NCBI GenBank assembly: GCA_002928965.1
Contig: PERU01000013.1
Location: forward strand, 34,610-98,609
Source: Methylomonas sp.
GTDB lineage: Bacteria; Pseudomonadota; Gammaproteobacteria; Methylococcales; Methylomonadaceae
Direction of reading: 5' to 3'
DNA length: 64,000 nt
The stretch's first letter is position 1. Each line of letters opens with the position of its first letter. A program made the translations under genes and the position numbers. The notes under the pieces are model-generated. The model saw nothing but the letters and a program-made list of their open reading frames with translations, did no database searches and was not told where the DNA came from. This document shows, piece after piece, positions 35,854-43,086 of the stretch.

Positions 35854-36465
35854 ATGTTAAAGGTGGGATTGACCGGCGGCATAGGTAGCGGTAAATCGAC
35901 TGTCAGCGATTTGTTTGCAAAACTTGGCGTGCCGATTGTGGATGCCGATGTCATTGCCCGGCAGCTGGTTCAGCCCGGCCAATCCGCATTGCAGCAGCTT
36001 TGCAAGGCGTTTGGGAATGAGATTTTAAATCTGGATGGCTCATTGAATCGCCCCATGTTAAGACAACTGGCATTTTCCAACAGCATTCATAAACAACGGC
36101 TTGATGCCATCATGCACCCTTTGATTTTTGAGCAAATCGAAACGCAAGTGTCGAAAGTGCAGTCAGTGTATTGCATTCTAGCGATCCCGCTGTTGTTGGA
36201 AAGTGCTAAAAAATATGCAGTAGATCGCGTGTTGGTGGTGGATTGCCATCAGCAGACTCAATTGCAGCGAGTGCTTGAACGCGACCAAGTGGGGCAGGCA
36301 CAGGTTACCGCCATTATTGCCTCACAGGTTGACCGGCAGTTACGTTTGGCTGCGGCGGACGACGTTATCGACAACGATGGCACACGCGCTGACCTTGCAG
36401 AACAGGTAAAAAATCTGCACAATTCGTACCTTTTATTAGCCACTGCCAGGACAACATCGGCTTGA
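35854..36465 (+). CDS. coaE: Dephospho-CoA kinase
   Basis: 203 residues. CoaE phosphorylates dephospho-CoA in the last step of coenzyme A synthesis. The P-loop GLTGGIGSGKST opens the protein and is followed by VPIVDADVIARQLV with the conserved DAD substrate residues. The lid and HP motif (AIMHPLIFEQI, IPLLLESAKKY) are also present. Its linkage to pilD is common in gammaproteobacteria. The stop overlaps the zapD TTG start by 4 bases. Confidence 0.95.
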   Translation: MLKVGLTGGIGSGKSTVSDLFAKLGVPIVDADVIARQLVQPGQSALQQLCKAFGNEILNLDGSLNRPMLRQLAFSNSIHKQRLDAIMHPLIFEQIETQVSKVQSVYCILAIPLLLESAKKYAVDRVLVVDCHQQTQLQRVLERDQVGQAQVTAIIASQVDRQLRLAAADDVIDNDGTRADLAEQVKNLHNSYLLLATARTTSA

Positions 36466-37232
36466 ATACACATACCACCTACGAATTCCCTCTAAATGAA
36501 CGAATTCGGGTCTTCATGCGCTTGGAGCAATTATTTCAACAACTTAGCCATTTTATGGGAGGCAATACGGTATTTGATAAGCGTGCCGCCATTGATACCT
36601 TGCTGGATATTTTGACCATATTCAGTCGCAGTGACTTAAAGTCCGAATTAATCAAGGAACTTGACCGACATGCCAAAGTATTGGGCATGTTGAGTAACAG
36701 CGAAGGGGTCGACAATCAGAAGCTGCAGACCATTCTGAACGATCTCACTCAAGCCAGCCGCAATTTGTATAACGCTAGCGGCAAAGTGGGTGCCAGTGTC
36801 ATGGAAAGCGGTTTGTTCCAAAGCATTTCGCAGCGTAGCGCGATTCCGGGTGGCAGTTGTTCCTTCGATTTGCCCGCATTTCATTATTGGCTGGAACAGG
36901 ACGAAGCAGAGCAGCAGAAAGATTTTCAGCAATGGACCTTGCCGTTTGCCGATATTCGAATCGCCATTGATCTGATTCTGGGGTTCATTCGGCAAAGCAG
37001 CGTGCCCAAACAGGAAGTGGCGCATGCAGGTTTTTTTCAACTGGCGCTGGATACCGCGCATCCTGTGCAATTGTTGCGAGTAGGCTTACCGGTTTCAGCG
37101 GAGTGTTTTGCCGAAATCAGTGGTGGCAAACACCGCTTTAGCATCCGCTTTATGAAACCATCCAATGATGAGAATCGGCCAACCCAAGCCCAGGATGATG
37201 TGACCTTTACCTTGTCTCGTTGTGCCGTGTAA
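36462..37232 (+). CDS. zapD: Cell division protein ZapD (YacF)
   Basis: 256 residues. ZapD bundles FtsZ filaments and stabilises the division ring. The family start, [19 protein letters not shown], is clear, as are [10 protein letters not shown] in the middle and LRVGLPV near the end. The only sensible start is TTG at 36462, overlapping the coaE stop, with AGGACA ahead of it. The yacG ATG overlaps its stop. Confidence 0.93.
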   Translation: MNTHTTYEFPLNERIRVFMRLEQLFQQLSHFMGGNTVFDKRAAIDTLLDILTIFSRSDLKSELIKELDRHAKVLGMLSNSEGVDNQKLQTILNDLTQASRNLYNASGKVGASVMESGLFQSISQRSAIPGGSCSFDLPAFHYWLEQDEAEQQKDFQQWTLPFADIRIAIDLILGFIRQSSVPKQEVAHAGFFQLALDTAHPVQLLRVGLPVSAECFAEISGGKHRFSIRFMKPSNDENRPTQAQDDVTFTLSRCAV

Positions 37233-37432
37233 TGAATCAGCAAGACATCTTTAGGGTGGTTTGCCCCACGTGTAAAACAGCGGTGCCCTGGGTGGCGGAA
37301 CAGCAATTCAAACCTTTCTGCAGTCAACGCTGCAAGCTGATCGATTTAGGCGACTGGGCTACCGAAGCCCATAAAATTCCAGGCGGACCGGCCTTGCCGG
37401 ATGTGGATCAATCAGAACACGATGATTATTAA
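37232..37432 (+). CDS. yacG: DNA gyrase inhibitor YacG
   Basis: 66 residues. YacG is a small zinc-finger protein that binds GyrB and inhibits gyrase. The four zinc cysteines lie in VCPTCKT and [14 protein letters not shown], the usual YacG signature. The acidic tail ([10 protein letters not shown]) is also usual. Its ATG overlaps the zapD stop by one base, so the two are translationally coupled. It is the last gene of the pilB row and converges with the Nudix-ThiE gene. Confidence 0.93.
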   Translation: MNQQDIFRVVCPTCKTAVPWVAEQQFKPFCSQRCKLIDLGDWATEAHKIPGGPALPDVDQSEHDDY

Positions 37433-37442
37433 GCGATCGTCG

Positions 37443-38375
37443 TTATAAAAAGGCATTAATGCCAGCAATGCCCTGACCACCGGCATTAATTACCTGATCA
37501 ATATCTTGCAAACTCAATCCACCTAACGCGAAAACGGGCAAATTTACGTGTTCGATTAGACTTTGTAGGTTTGCCCATCCTAATGGCGTTGCATCGGGAT
37601 GCGTCGAGGTTGGCAGGACCGGTGCCAATACCACAAAATCCACACCTATCTGTTCGGCCTGTTTTAATTCCGTAACGTTATGACAGGATGCAGCCACCCA
37701 TTCATAGTGTTCAGGTCTGTTGCTACAAGCCATCAAGGCACGACTGCTAAGATGCAGTCCTGCGGTTTGCTGCCCTTCAAAAGACAGATCCGAGTTGATC
37801 ATCACTGTGAGTTGATGCTGCCGGCAAATCGGCAGCAGCGTTTTCATGACAGTTTCGATTTCTGAAGAAGGCAAGGATTTAAGGCGTATTTGCAAAAAGC
37901 TCACCTGCTTTTCCAGCATGCAATGCAGATTGTGTAAAACCTGCGAGTAATTGCTGCCTTCTAAAATGGCATAACGATCAGGCAAACGCGTGGCAGCGAT
38001 GATAGGCACATTGGCAGCCGGAAACTCGAATTGATTTAATTGTTGAGGCGCTACCCAGCGCATGGCTTGGCCTTCACAGGCGGTGGCGATACCTTCGAAC
38101 CCCGCGACCTGCCAAACGTCCAGCAGTACTTGCAAATCCGGATAGCGATGCTTGATTTTGATCAACGGCTTGGCGGAGTGCACCTTGATGCCCACTTCCT
38201 CATGCAACTCCCTTTGCAGGGCTTGCATGACCGTTTCATTAGCTTCCAGTTTACCGCCCGGAAATTCCCATAAGCCACCTTGATGCGCGTGCTTGGCGCG
38301 CTGTGTCAGCAGAATGTTGCCATTGTTATCACGCACCACGCCGACGGCGACATGCAAAACCGAACGTACTGACAT
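37443..38375 (-). CDS. Nudix hydrolase MutT fused to a ThiE/TenI-like domain
   Basis: 310 residues in two domains. The N-terminal half is a MutT-type Nudix hydrolase with a complete Nudix box at residues 40-62 (GGKLEANE...RELHEEVGI), expected to clean 8-oxo-dGTP from the nucleotide pool. The C-terminal half (about 135-310) resembles thiamine phosphate synthase or TenI: LQIRLKSL, HLSSRAL, ASCHNVTELKQAEQIGVDFVVLAPVLPT and PVFALGGLS. This fusion is widespread in gammaproteobacteria; the role of the second half is not settled. It starts where argJ ends, so the two are in one operon, as in Pseudomonas. Confidence 0.88.
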   Translation of the reverse strand: MSVRSVLHVAVGVVRDNNGNILLTQRAKHAHQGGLWEFPGGKLEANETVMQALQRELHEEVGIKVHSAKPLIKIKHRYPDLQVLLDVWQVAGFEGIATACEGQAMRWVAPQQLNQFEFPAANVPIIAATRLPDRYAILEGSNYSQVLHNLHCMLEKQVSFLQIRLKSLPSSEIETVMKTLLPICRQHQLTVMINSDLSFEGQQTAGLHLSSRALMACSNRPEHYEWVAASCHNVTELKQAEQIGVDFVVLAPVLPTSTHPDATPLGWANLQSLIEHVNLPVFALGGLSLQDIDQVINAGGQGIAGINAFL

Positions 38376-39590
38376 TCAGGAACGATACTCGGCGTTGATC
38401 CGCACGTAATCATACGAAAAATCGCAGGTTAGCACTTCTTCGCAAGCGGCACCACGCCCTAAACGCACGGTGATAGTGATTTCGGTTTGATCCATCACGC
38501 GTTGGCCATCTAGCTCGGTATAGCCCGGTGAGCGGCCACCATTTTCGACGATACAGACATTACCGAGATAAATTTCGATGTTTTCCAGCACCATATGTTC
38601 AACACCTGCCCGCCCGACGGCAGCCAGAATGCGCCCCCAGTTTGGGTCGCTGGCGAAGAAAGCAGTTTTCACCAACGGTGAATGAGCAATGGTTTTGGCA
38701 ACCTGCACTGCCTCCTGACGGCTATTGGCTTGCTCCACTAAAATACGCATCAGTTTGGTGGCGCCTTCGCCATCACGAATGATCAATTCGGCCAACCGCT
38801 TGCAAATGTCGATGACCGCCTGAGAAAACACAGTGTATTCAGGGCTATCAGCAAGAATTTCCGGGGCACTGCTGCAAGCGCTGGCCAGCAATACGCAGGC
38901 ATCGTTGGTGGAGGTGTCGCCATCCACCGTGATGCGATTAAAGGACAGTTCAGCGGCATTGGCTAAACACTGTTGTAGCAAGGCTTGGCTGATTTTGGCA
39001 TCCGTTGCCACATACGCCAGCATGGTGGCCATATTCGGTTGAATCATACCGGCACCTTTGGATATGCCAGTTAGCGTGACTGGTTGGCCGGCTATTTCAA
39101 TGATCATCGATGCACCTTTGGCAAAGGTGTCGGTGGTCATAATGGCACGAGCTGCTTTATCCCAATGACTGTCATGCAAATTCGCCACAGCTTTAGGTAA
39201 TGCTGCAGTCAGTTTGGCGACAGGCAGAGGCTCTCCAATCACGCCGGTAGAAAAGGGTAAAACTTGTTGTGCGGTACCTTCAACTTCGCCGGCCAATGCA
39301 GCACAACTGGCATAGGCATCTTGCAGACCCTGCTTGCCGGTACCTGCATTGGCGTTGCCTGAGTTGACCAATATCCAGCGAGGTTCATGGATTAGATGAT
39401 CTCGGGCGATTAAAACCGGTGCAGCGCAAAAGGCATTTTGGGTAAATACCGCCGCGCAACTACCCGACTCGGCCATTTCGATGACTAAAATATCGTCGCG
39501 GTGGGTTTGTTTGATGCCTGCATTACAGGTGCCCAGTTTGATGCCTTTGACCGTGTGCATCGTGGGAAAATCACATTGTCCTACTGCCAT
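38376..39590 (-). CDS. argJ: Bifunctional ornithine acetyltransferase / N-acetylglutamate synthase ArgJ
   Basis: 404 residues. ArgJ transfers the acetyl group from N-acetylornithine to glutamate, and may also use acetyl-CoA, in arginine synthesis. The proenzyme cleaves itself before the nucleophile Thr: here [14 protein letters not shown] places it at Thr189. Other family blocks are [34 protein letters not shown] and [23 protein letters not shown] precedes the ATG. It adjoins the Nudix-ThiE gene downstream and the TusA-like gene upstream. Confidence 0.95.
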   Translation of the reverse strand: MAVGQCDFPTMHTVKGIKLGTCNAGIKQTHRDDILVIEMAESGSCAAVFTQNAFCAAPVLIARDHLIHEPRWILVNSGNANAGTGKQGLQDAYASCAALAGEVEGTAQQVLPFSTGVIGEPLPVAKLTAALPKAVANLHDSHWDKAARAIMTTDTFAKGASMIIEIAGQPVTLTGISKGAGMIQPNMATMLAYVATDAKISQALLQQCLANAAELSFNRITVDGDTSTNDACVLLASACSSAPEILADSPEYTVFSQAVIDICKRLAELIIRDGEGATKLMRILVEQANSRQEAVQVAKTIAHSPLVKTAFFASDPNWGRILAAVGRAGVEHMVLENIEIYLGNVCIVENGGRSPGYTELDGQRVMDQTEITITVRLGRGAACEEVLTCDFSYDYVRINAEYRS

Positions 39591-39608
39591 GCTGTTACCT
39601 ACTAAAAT

Positions 39609-39833
39609 TTAAATCACTTCCAAAACAATTACATATTCGCCATTTTCTGCGCGCGACTCCAGTACTTTATGGCCGTTTATCCGACACCAGGCCGGAATGT
39701 CTTGCATCACGCCAGGGTCAGTACACTCGACAGTCAGAATATCACCGGTTTTTAAAGTTTTAACTTTATCTTGGGTACGGATGACAGGCAAAGGGCACAG
39801 CAAACGCCGGGCATTCAAAGTTTCCTGGCTCAT
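39609..39833 (-). CDS. TusA-like sulfur-carrier protein
   Basis: 74 residues, the TusA/YedF/SirA fold. The conserved CPxP motif carries the sulfur-accepting Cys13 (RRLLCPLPVIRT). It has the usual size of a stand-alone sulfur relay protein. Its ATG overlaps the stop of the upstream PP-loop gene in an ATGA arrangement, so the two are translationally coupled and likely work together in thiolation, probably of RNA (inference). It is 18 bases ahead of argJ. Confidence 0.85.
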   Translation of the reverse strand: MSQETLNARRLLCPLPVIRTQDKVKTLKTGDILTVECTDPGVMQDIPAWCRINGHKVLESRAENGEYVIVLEVI

Positions 39834-40873
39834 ACAAACCACTCCGCGGGGATTTGCTCCGGCAATAACGGCTTGACCTGAATGTTACGCTCTTCACCTT
39901 GCTGAGTGCGGATGGTTACCTCAACGGTTTCGGCTTCTCGGCCTTGACCGTAGCGGGCAGTAATTTGACCTGCCAAATATAAATCCTCTTCGCTGGGAGC
40001 ACCATCAATCAATACCAGGGGGCCACGGTGACTGGCGCAATTCATGCTGATAAACTCCTTTTTGTAGCCGCTCATGAAGTTGGCCTCGCCGTCTTCGCGA
40101 GCCACGATAAGCTTGAAGTTGGGTTGCGGGCGAATATGCCGACCGACTTTCAACAGCATCACATCATCCAGCTCATAATCGCGTTCGCCGCGCGCCTGCC
40201 AAAGATCGACCAGTTTTTTGGAGTACGCCGCATCGGTTAAAAAACAGCAGCCACCGGCCGGCTGGGCGTAGTCGCTAAAGCCGAATTCCTTGGCTAAACC
40301 CATTTGCGGCTTTCGGGAACGACCGCTGAAAGCGAACATTTTCTCACGGCTGATCCAGCCCTCCCGCTCGGGGCGTGTTGCGGGTAGATTTTGTGCCGAT
40401 AAGGGTCTGACCAGAAGGTCGTCAGCTCCGGATTCGGCCGCTACAATCGGCATGGTGGCTTTGCGTTGCGACATGGGGCGCTGACCAACCACTTCACCGG
40501 TGATGATGAAGTCAAAACCGTTATCAGCCATCCATTGCTTGGCTTTGTTGACCATGAAAATCTTGCAATCCAAGCAGGGATTCATATTGGCGCCGTAACC
40601 ATGTTTGGGGTTGAGCAATACCTGTTTGTATTCTTCGATAATATCGATGATGTGCAGTTTGATGCCTAACTGTTCTGCCACCCACAGTGAATTGTTGCGT
40701 TTGGGTTTGTCCGTGTCTTGTTTACGAATCGCGTGAGTGTGGCCTTCCACGCAAAATCCGGTAAAAAAATTGATGCCTTCTACATGGATGCCTTGTTCCA
40801 TGATAGCTTTGGTCGCCAGCATGGAGTCCAGTCCACCGGAAATCAGCGCCACCGCTTTTCGTTGTTGATTCAT
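39830..40873 (-). CDS. PP-loop ATPase, ThiI/MnmA-like RNA thiolation protein
   Basis: 347 residues. The adenylation motif SGGLDS is at residues 12-17, and a CxxC (Cys100-Cys103, NPCLDCK) and a Cys pair (209-210, GGCCFLTD) could carry persulfide sulfur. This order resembles MnmA-type tRNA thiouridylases, but the protein lacks an obvious ThiI THUMP domain and has a different C-terminal domain from about 230, perhaps RNA-binding of the NFACT-R kind reported for such proteins. The target nucleotide is unknown. I chose the ATG at 40873 (MNQQRKAVALISGG); one 12 codons earlier is possible. Coupled with the TusA-like gene. Confidence 0.72.
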   Translation of the reverse strand: MNQQRKAVALISGGLDSMLATKAIMEQGIHVEGINFFTGFCVEGHTHAIRKQDTDKPKRNNSLWVAEQLGIKLHIIDIIEEYKQVLLNPKHGYGANMNPCLDCKIFMVNKAKQWMADNGFDFIITGEVVGQRPMSQRKATMPIVAAESGADDLLVRPLSAQNLPATRPEREGWISREKMFAFSGRSRKPQMGLAKEFGFSDYAQPAGGCCFLTDAAYSKKLVDLWQARGERDYELDDVMLLKVGRHIRPQPNFKLIVAREDGEANFMSGYKKEFISMNCASHRGPLVLIDGAPSEEDLYLAGQITARYGQGREAETVEVTIRTQQGEERNIQVKPLLPEQIPAEWFV

Positions 40874-41001
40874 GATCGCAAAAATTACGTGCTTAAAAAA
40901 ACGTTCCATTATACGCGATAGCCGAAGGCTTGCTCCTGCTTCAACTTGACAAATGAATACACTAAACTTAATTGACTTTTACCAATGGCGGCCACTGAGT
41001 G

Positions 41002-42168
41002 ATGGAATTTAAAGACTATTTAAAAATACTGGTGCAACATGACGGCTCGGACTTGTATTTAACCTCCGGTGCGCCACCTGCTGCAAAATTTCAGGGGACA
41101 TTGAAACCGCTGGAAAACATCAAGCTGACCAATGAACGGCTCAAAGAAATCGCTGATAGCATCATGGACAATGATCAGCGCAGCAGCTTTGAGCATGTGC
41201 CGGAAATGAATCTGGCCATATCAGAGCCGGGAATCGGTCGGTTTCGGGTGAATATTTTCAAGCAGCGCAATTCTTGCGCGCTGGTGATACGCAATATCAA
41301 GGTGGACATTCCCAATGCCGATGTATTGGGGTTGCCGCAAATTCTTAAAGACAAGATCATGGATAAACGTGGGCTGATTTTGTTTGTTGGTGGTACCGGT
41401 TCCGGCAAATCCACTTCGTTGGCCGCATTGCTGGATTACCGCAACAGCAATTCATCCGGTCATATCATCACCATCGAAGATCCGATCGAATACATCCATC
41501 CGCATAAAAAATCCCTGGTTAATCAACGGGAAGTGGGGGTTGATACGCTGAGTTATGAAGATGCCTTGAAAAACACTTTGCGGCAGGCACCCGATGTGAT
41601 CTTGATTGGCGAAATTCGTAGTCAGGAAACCATGGAACATGCCTTGGCATTTGCCGAAACCGGCCATTTATGTTTGTCAACCTTGCATGCCAATAATGCC
41701 AATCAGGCCTTGGATCGCATTATCAACTTTTTCCCGGAAGAGCGGCGTAATCAGCTATTGCTGGACTTATCGTTGAACTTGCAGGCTTTTGTCTCGCAAC
41801 GTTTGGTACCCACCATTGAAGGCAAACGGGTAGCGGCCATCGAGATTTTGTTGGGTAGCAAGTTGGTCAGTGATTTGATTCAAAAAGGCGAAGTGCATGC
41901 CATCAAAGAAGCCATGGAAAAGTCTGAAAACATCGGCATGCAGACCTTTGATAGTCATTTGATGCGTTTATACAAAACCGGAGTGATTTCGCTGGATGAA
42001 GCTTTGCGCAACTCCGATTCGCCGAATAACCTCAAACTAAAAATTAATCTTAGTGAAGGTTTGGGTTCTGCAACAGCGCCAAAAGCCGACGGCGGTAAAA
42101 GCATGCTGGACAGTTTGGCGTTGGAAGAGATCACTAAAGAGGAAACTGAAGATGACGAAGGTCATTAG
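41002..42168 (+). CDS. pilU: Type IV pilus retraction-type ATPase PilU
   Basis: 388 residues, PilT/PilU branch. The core has Walker A GGTGSGKST near residue 131, the Asp box IEDPIEYIHPHKKS, Walker B APDVILIGEIRS and the His box TGHLCLSTLHANNA. It lacks the zinc tetracysteine of PilB. The start (MEFKDYLKILVQHDGSDLYLT), the longer C-terminus and the KKSLVNQREVG stretch suit PilU more than PilT. PilU assists PilT in retraction. No pilT gene is adjacent here, unlike many pilT-pilU pairs. An in-frame GTG lies one codon before the ATG. Confidence 0.88.
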   Translation: MEFKDYLKILVQHDGSDLYLTSGAPPAAKFQGTLKPLENIKLTNERLKEIADSIMDNDQRSSFEHVPEMNLAISEPGIGRFRVNIFKQRNSCALVIRNIKVDIPNADVLGLPQILKDKIMDKRGLILFVGGTGSGKSTSLAALLDYRNSNSSGHIITIEDPIEYIHPHKKSLVNQREVGVDTLSYEDALKNTLRQAPDVILIGEIRSQETMEHALAFAETGHLCLSTLHANNANQALDRIINFFPEERRNQLLLDLSLNLQAFVSQRLVPTIEGKRVAAIEILLGSKLVSDLIQKGEVHAIKEAMEKSENIGMQTFDSHLMRLYKTGVISLDEALRNSDSPNNLKLKINLSEGLGSATAPKADGGKSMLDSLALEEITKEETEDDEGH

Positions 42169-42198
42169 ACTTTCAGTTTGGGTTGGTGGTATGGATGC

Positions 42199-42519
42199 TC
42201 ATAAGCTCTCTACATCAGGCATTTTATAAACCACATAGGCTGGCTGCTGATAGGGATGAGCGGCCAGTAATGCCGTAATAGCCGCTTTGATCCGTTCGTC
42301 GATACAAATCATTTCTACCTTATATTCCTCGACGCTTTCCAGTTGTCCGGGCTGTCCCAGATACGGTTGGCTGTTGGGCAGCGGCCGAAATTGGCCTTGG
42401 CCCAAGGTTTGCCATGCGCACTGATCGTACTGACCGAATTGCCCTGCACCGGCGTTAAATACGGCATTTTTCACCGTATCCAAGTGGCTGATGGGAACAT
42501 AAAAAATAAGTTGATACAT
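42199..42519 (-). CDS. NIF3/YqfO-like small protein
   Basis: 106 residues. It matches the PII-like insert domain that occurs in bacterial NIF3-type proteins (YqfO) and also as a stand-alone protein: FYVPISHLDTVKNAVFNAGAG at the start, GQFRPLPNSQPYLG in the middle and AHPYQQPAYVVYKM at the end. The function is not established. It follows the 49-residue membrane peptide gene by 9 bases and lacks its own clear ribosome-binding site, so translation may be coupled. Confidence 0.82.
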   Translation of the reverse strand: MYQLIFYVPISHLDTVKNAVFNAGAGQFGQYDQCAWQTLGQGQFRPLPNSQPYLGQPGQLESVEEYKVEMICIDERIKAAITALLAAHPYQQPAYVVYKMPDVESL

Positions 42520-42528
42520 GTACTTATT

Positions 42529-42678
42529 TTAACTGGCACCGGCTAATAAAAAAACGCTCCATAACACCACCACTACTGTTAAGTCCTCCAGAAGATTGAT
42601 GGCCGATTGCCTGTATTGCCGGCTACGCATGGCAATTTGATTGGCTTTTTGGTCTCGCATGTGAACAGGGCTACGCAT
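42529..42678 (-). CDS. 49-residue single-helix membrane peptide
   Basis: A small gene found by reading the minus strand: ATG at 42678, TAA at 42529, with AGGAG 9-13 bases before the ATG. The N-terminal half is charged (MRSPVHMRDQKANQIAM, then RSRQYRQ), and the second half is one hydrophobic helix (LTVVVVLWSVFLLAGAS). This looks like a real small membrane protein of unknown function. It is 9 bases upstream of the NIF3-like gene, which makes an operon likely. Confidence 0.55.
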   Translation of the reverse strand: MRSPVHMRDQKANQIAMRSRQYRQSAINLLEDLTVVVVLWSVFLLAGAS

Positions 42679-43030
42679 GATTAATTCTCCTGAATTCATT
42701 AATGACTGAACTGTGACAGAGCCACAGGGTTACATCTAAAGGAATTATGCGGGGATAAATAAACGGAATGGTGTGTGTCGCAATTGTTCCTAAAATGTTT
42801 TTATTAGTATAGTAAAGAACAAAAAAAGAACAAGTGGTTTTTGTTTGATACTGGGAAATTTAAATCGGCGCAGAAAAAATCGTAATCCTAAAAAGAACTG
42901 CTTGTTTCAGGGTAATCGATTCGTCAGGGCGCAAGCATTTCCCATATGGATTTGGGTGATAGCGTCGGTGTTTGTGAGGTCTTGCTCAGGCAATCTGAAC
43001 AAGATCCTCACTGACACATTAATCAGAGGC
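42679..43030. other. Gene-free stretch between the small peptide gene and fimV
   Basis: About 350 bases, AT-rich around 42770-42860. An imperfect hairpin (TGAGGTCTTG with CAAGATCCTCA) lies at about 42976-43016 with no T-run. Likely promoter of the small peptide gene is in 42690-42830. No convincing gene. Confidence 0.4.
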
Positions 43031-43056
43031 AAAAAAATCCCCGCATCAGCGGGGAT
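43031..43056 (-). terminator. Rho-independent terminator of fimV
   Basis: On the minus strand ATCCCCGC, loop TGAT, GCGGGGAT then a run of seven T. The stem has 8 perfect pairs and lies 31 bases after the fimV stop. Confidence 0.92.
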
Positions 43057-43086
43057 CAGTTTGAAACGAAGGTCGAATTAACAGGA

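Noticed and set aside
42845..43081. 78-residue plus-strand frame before fimV
   Set aside because: No good start, no recognisable domain, and it reads through the fimV terminator hairpin.
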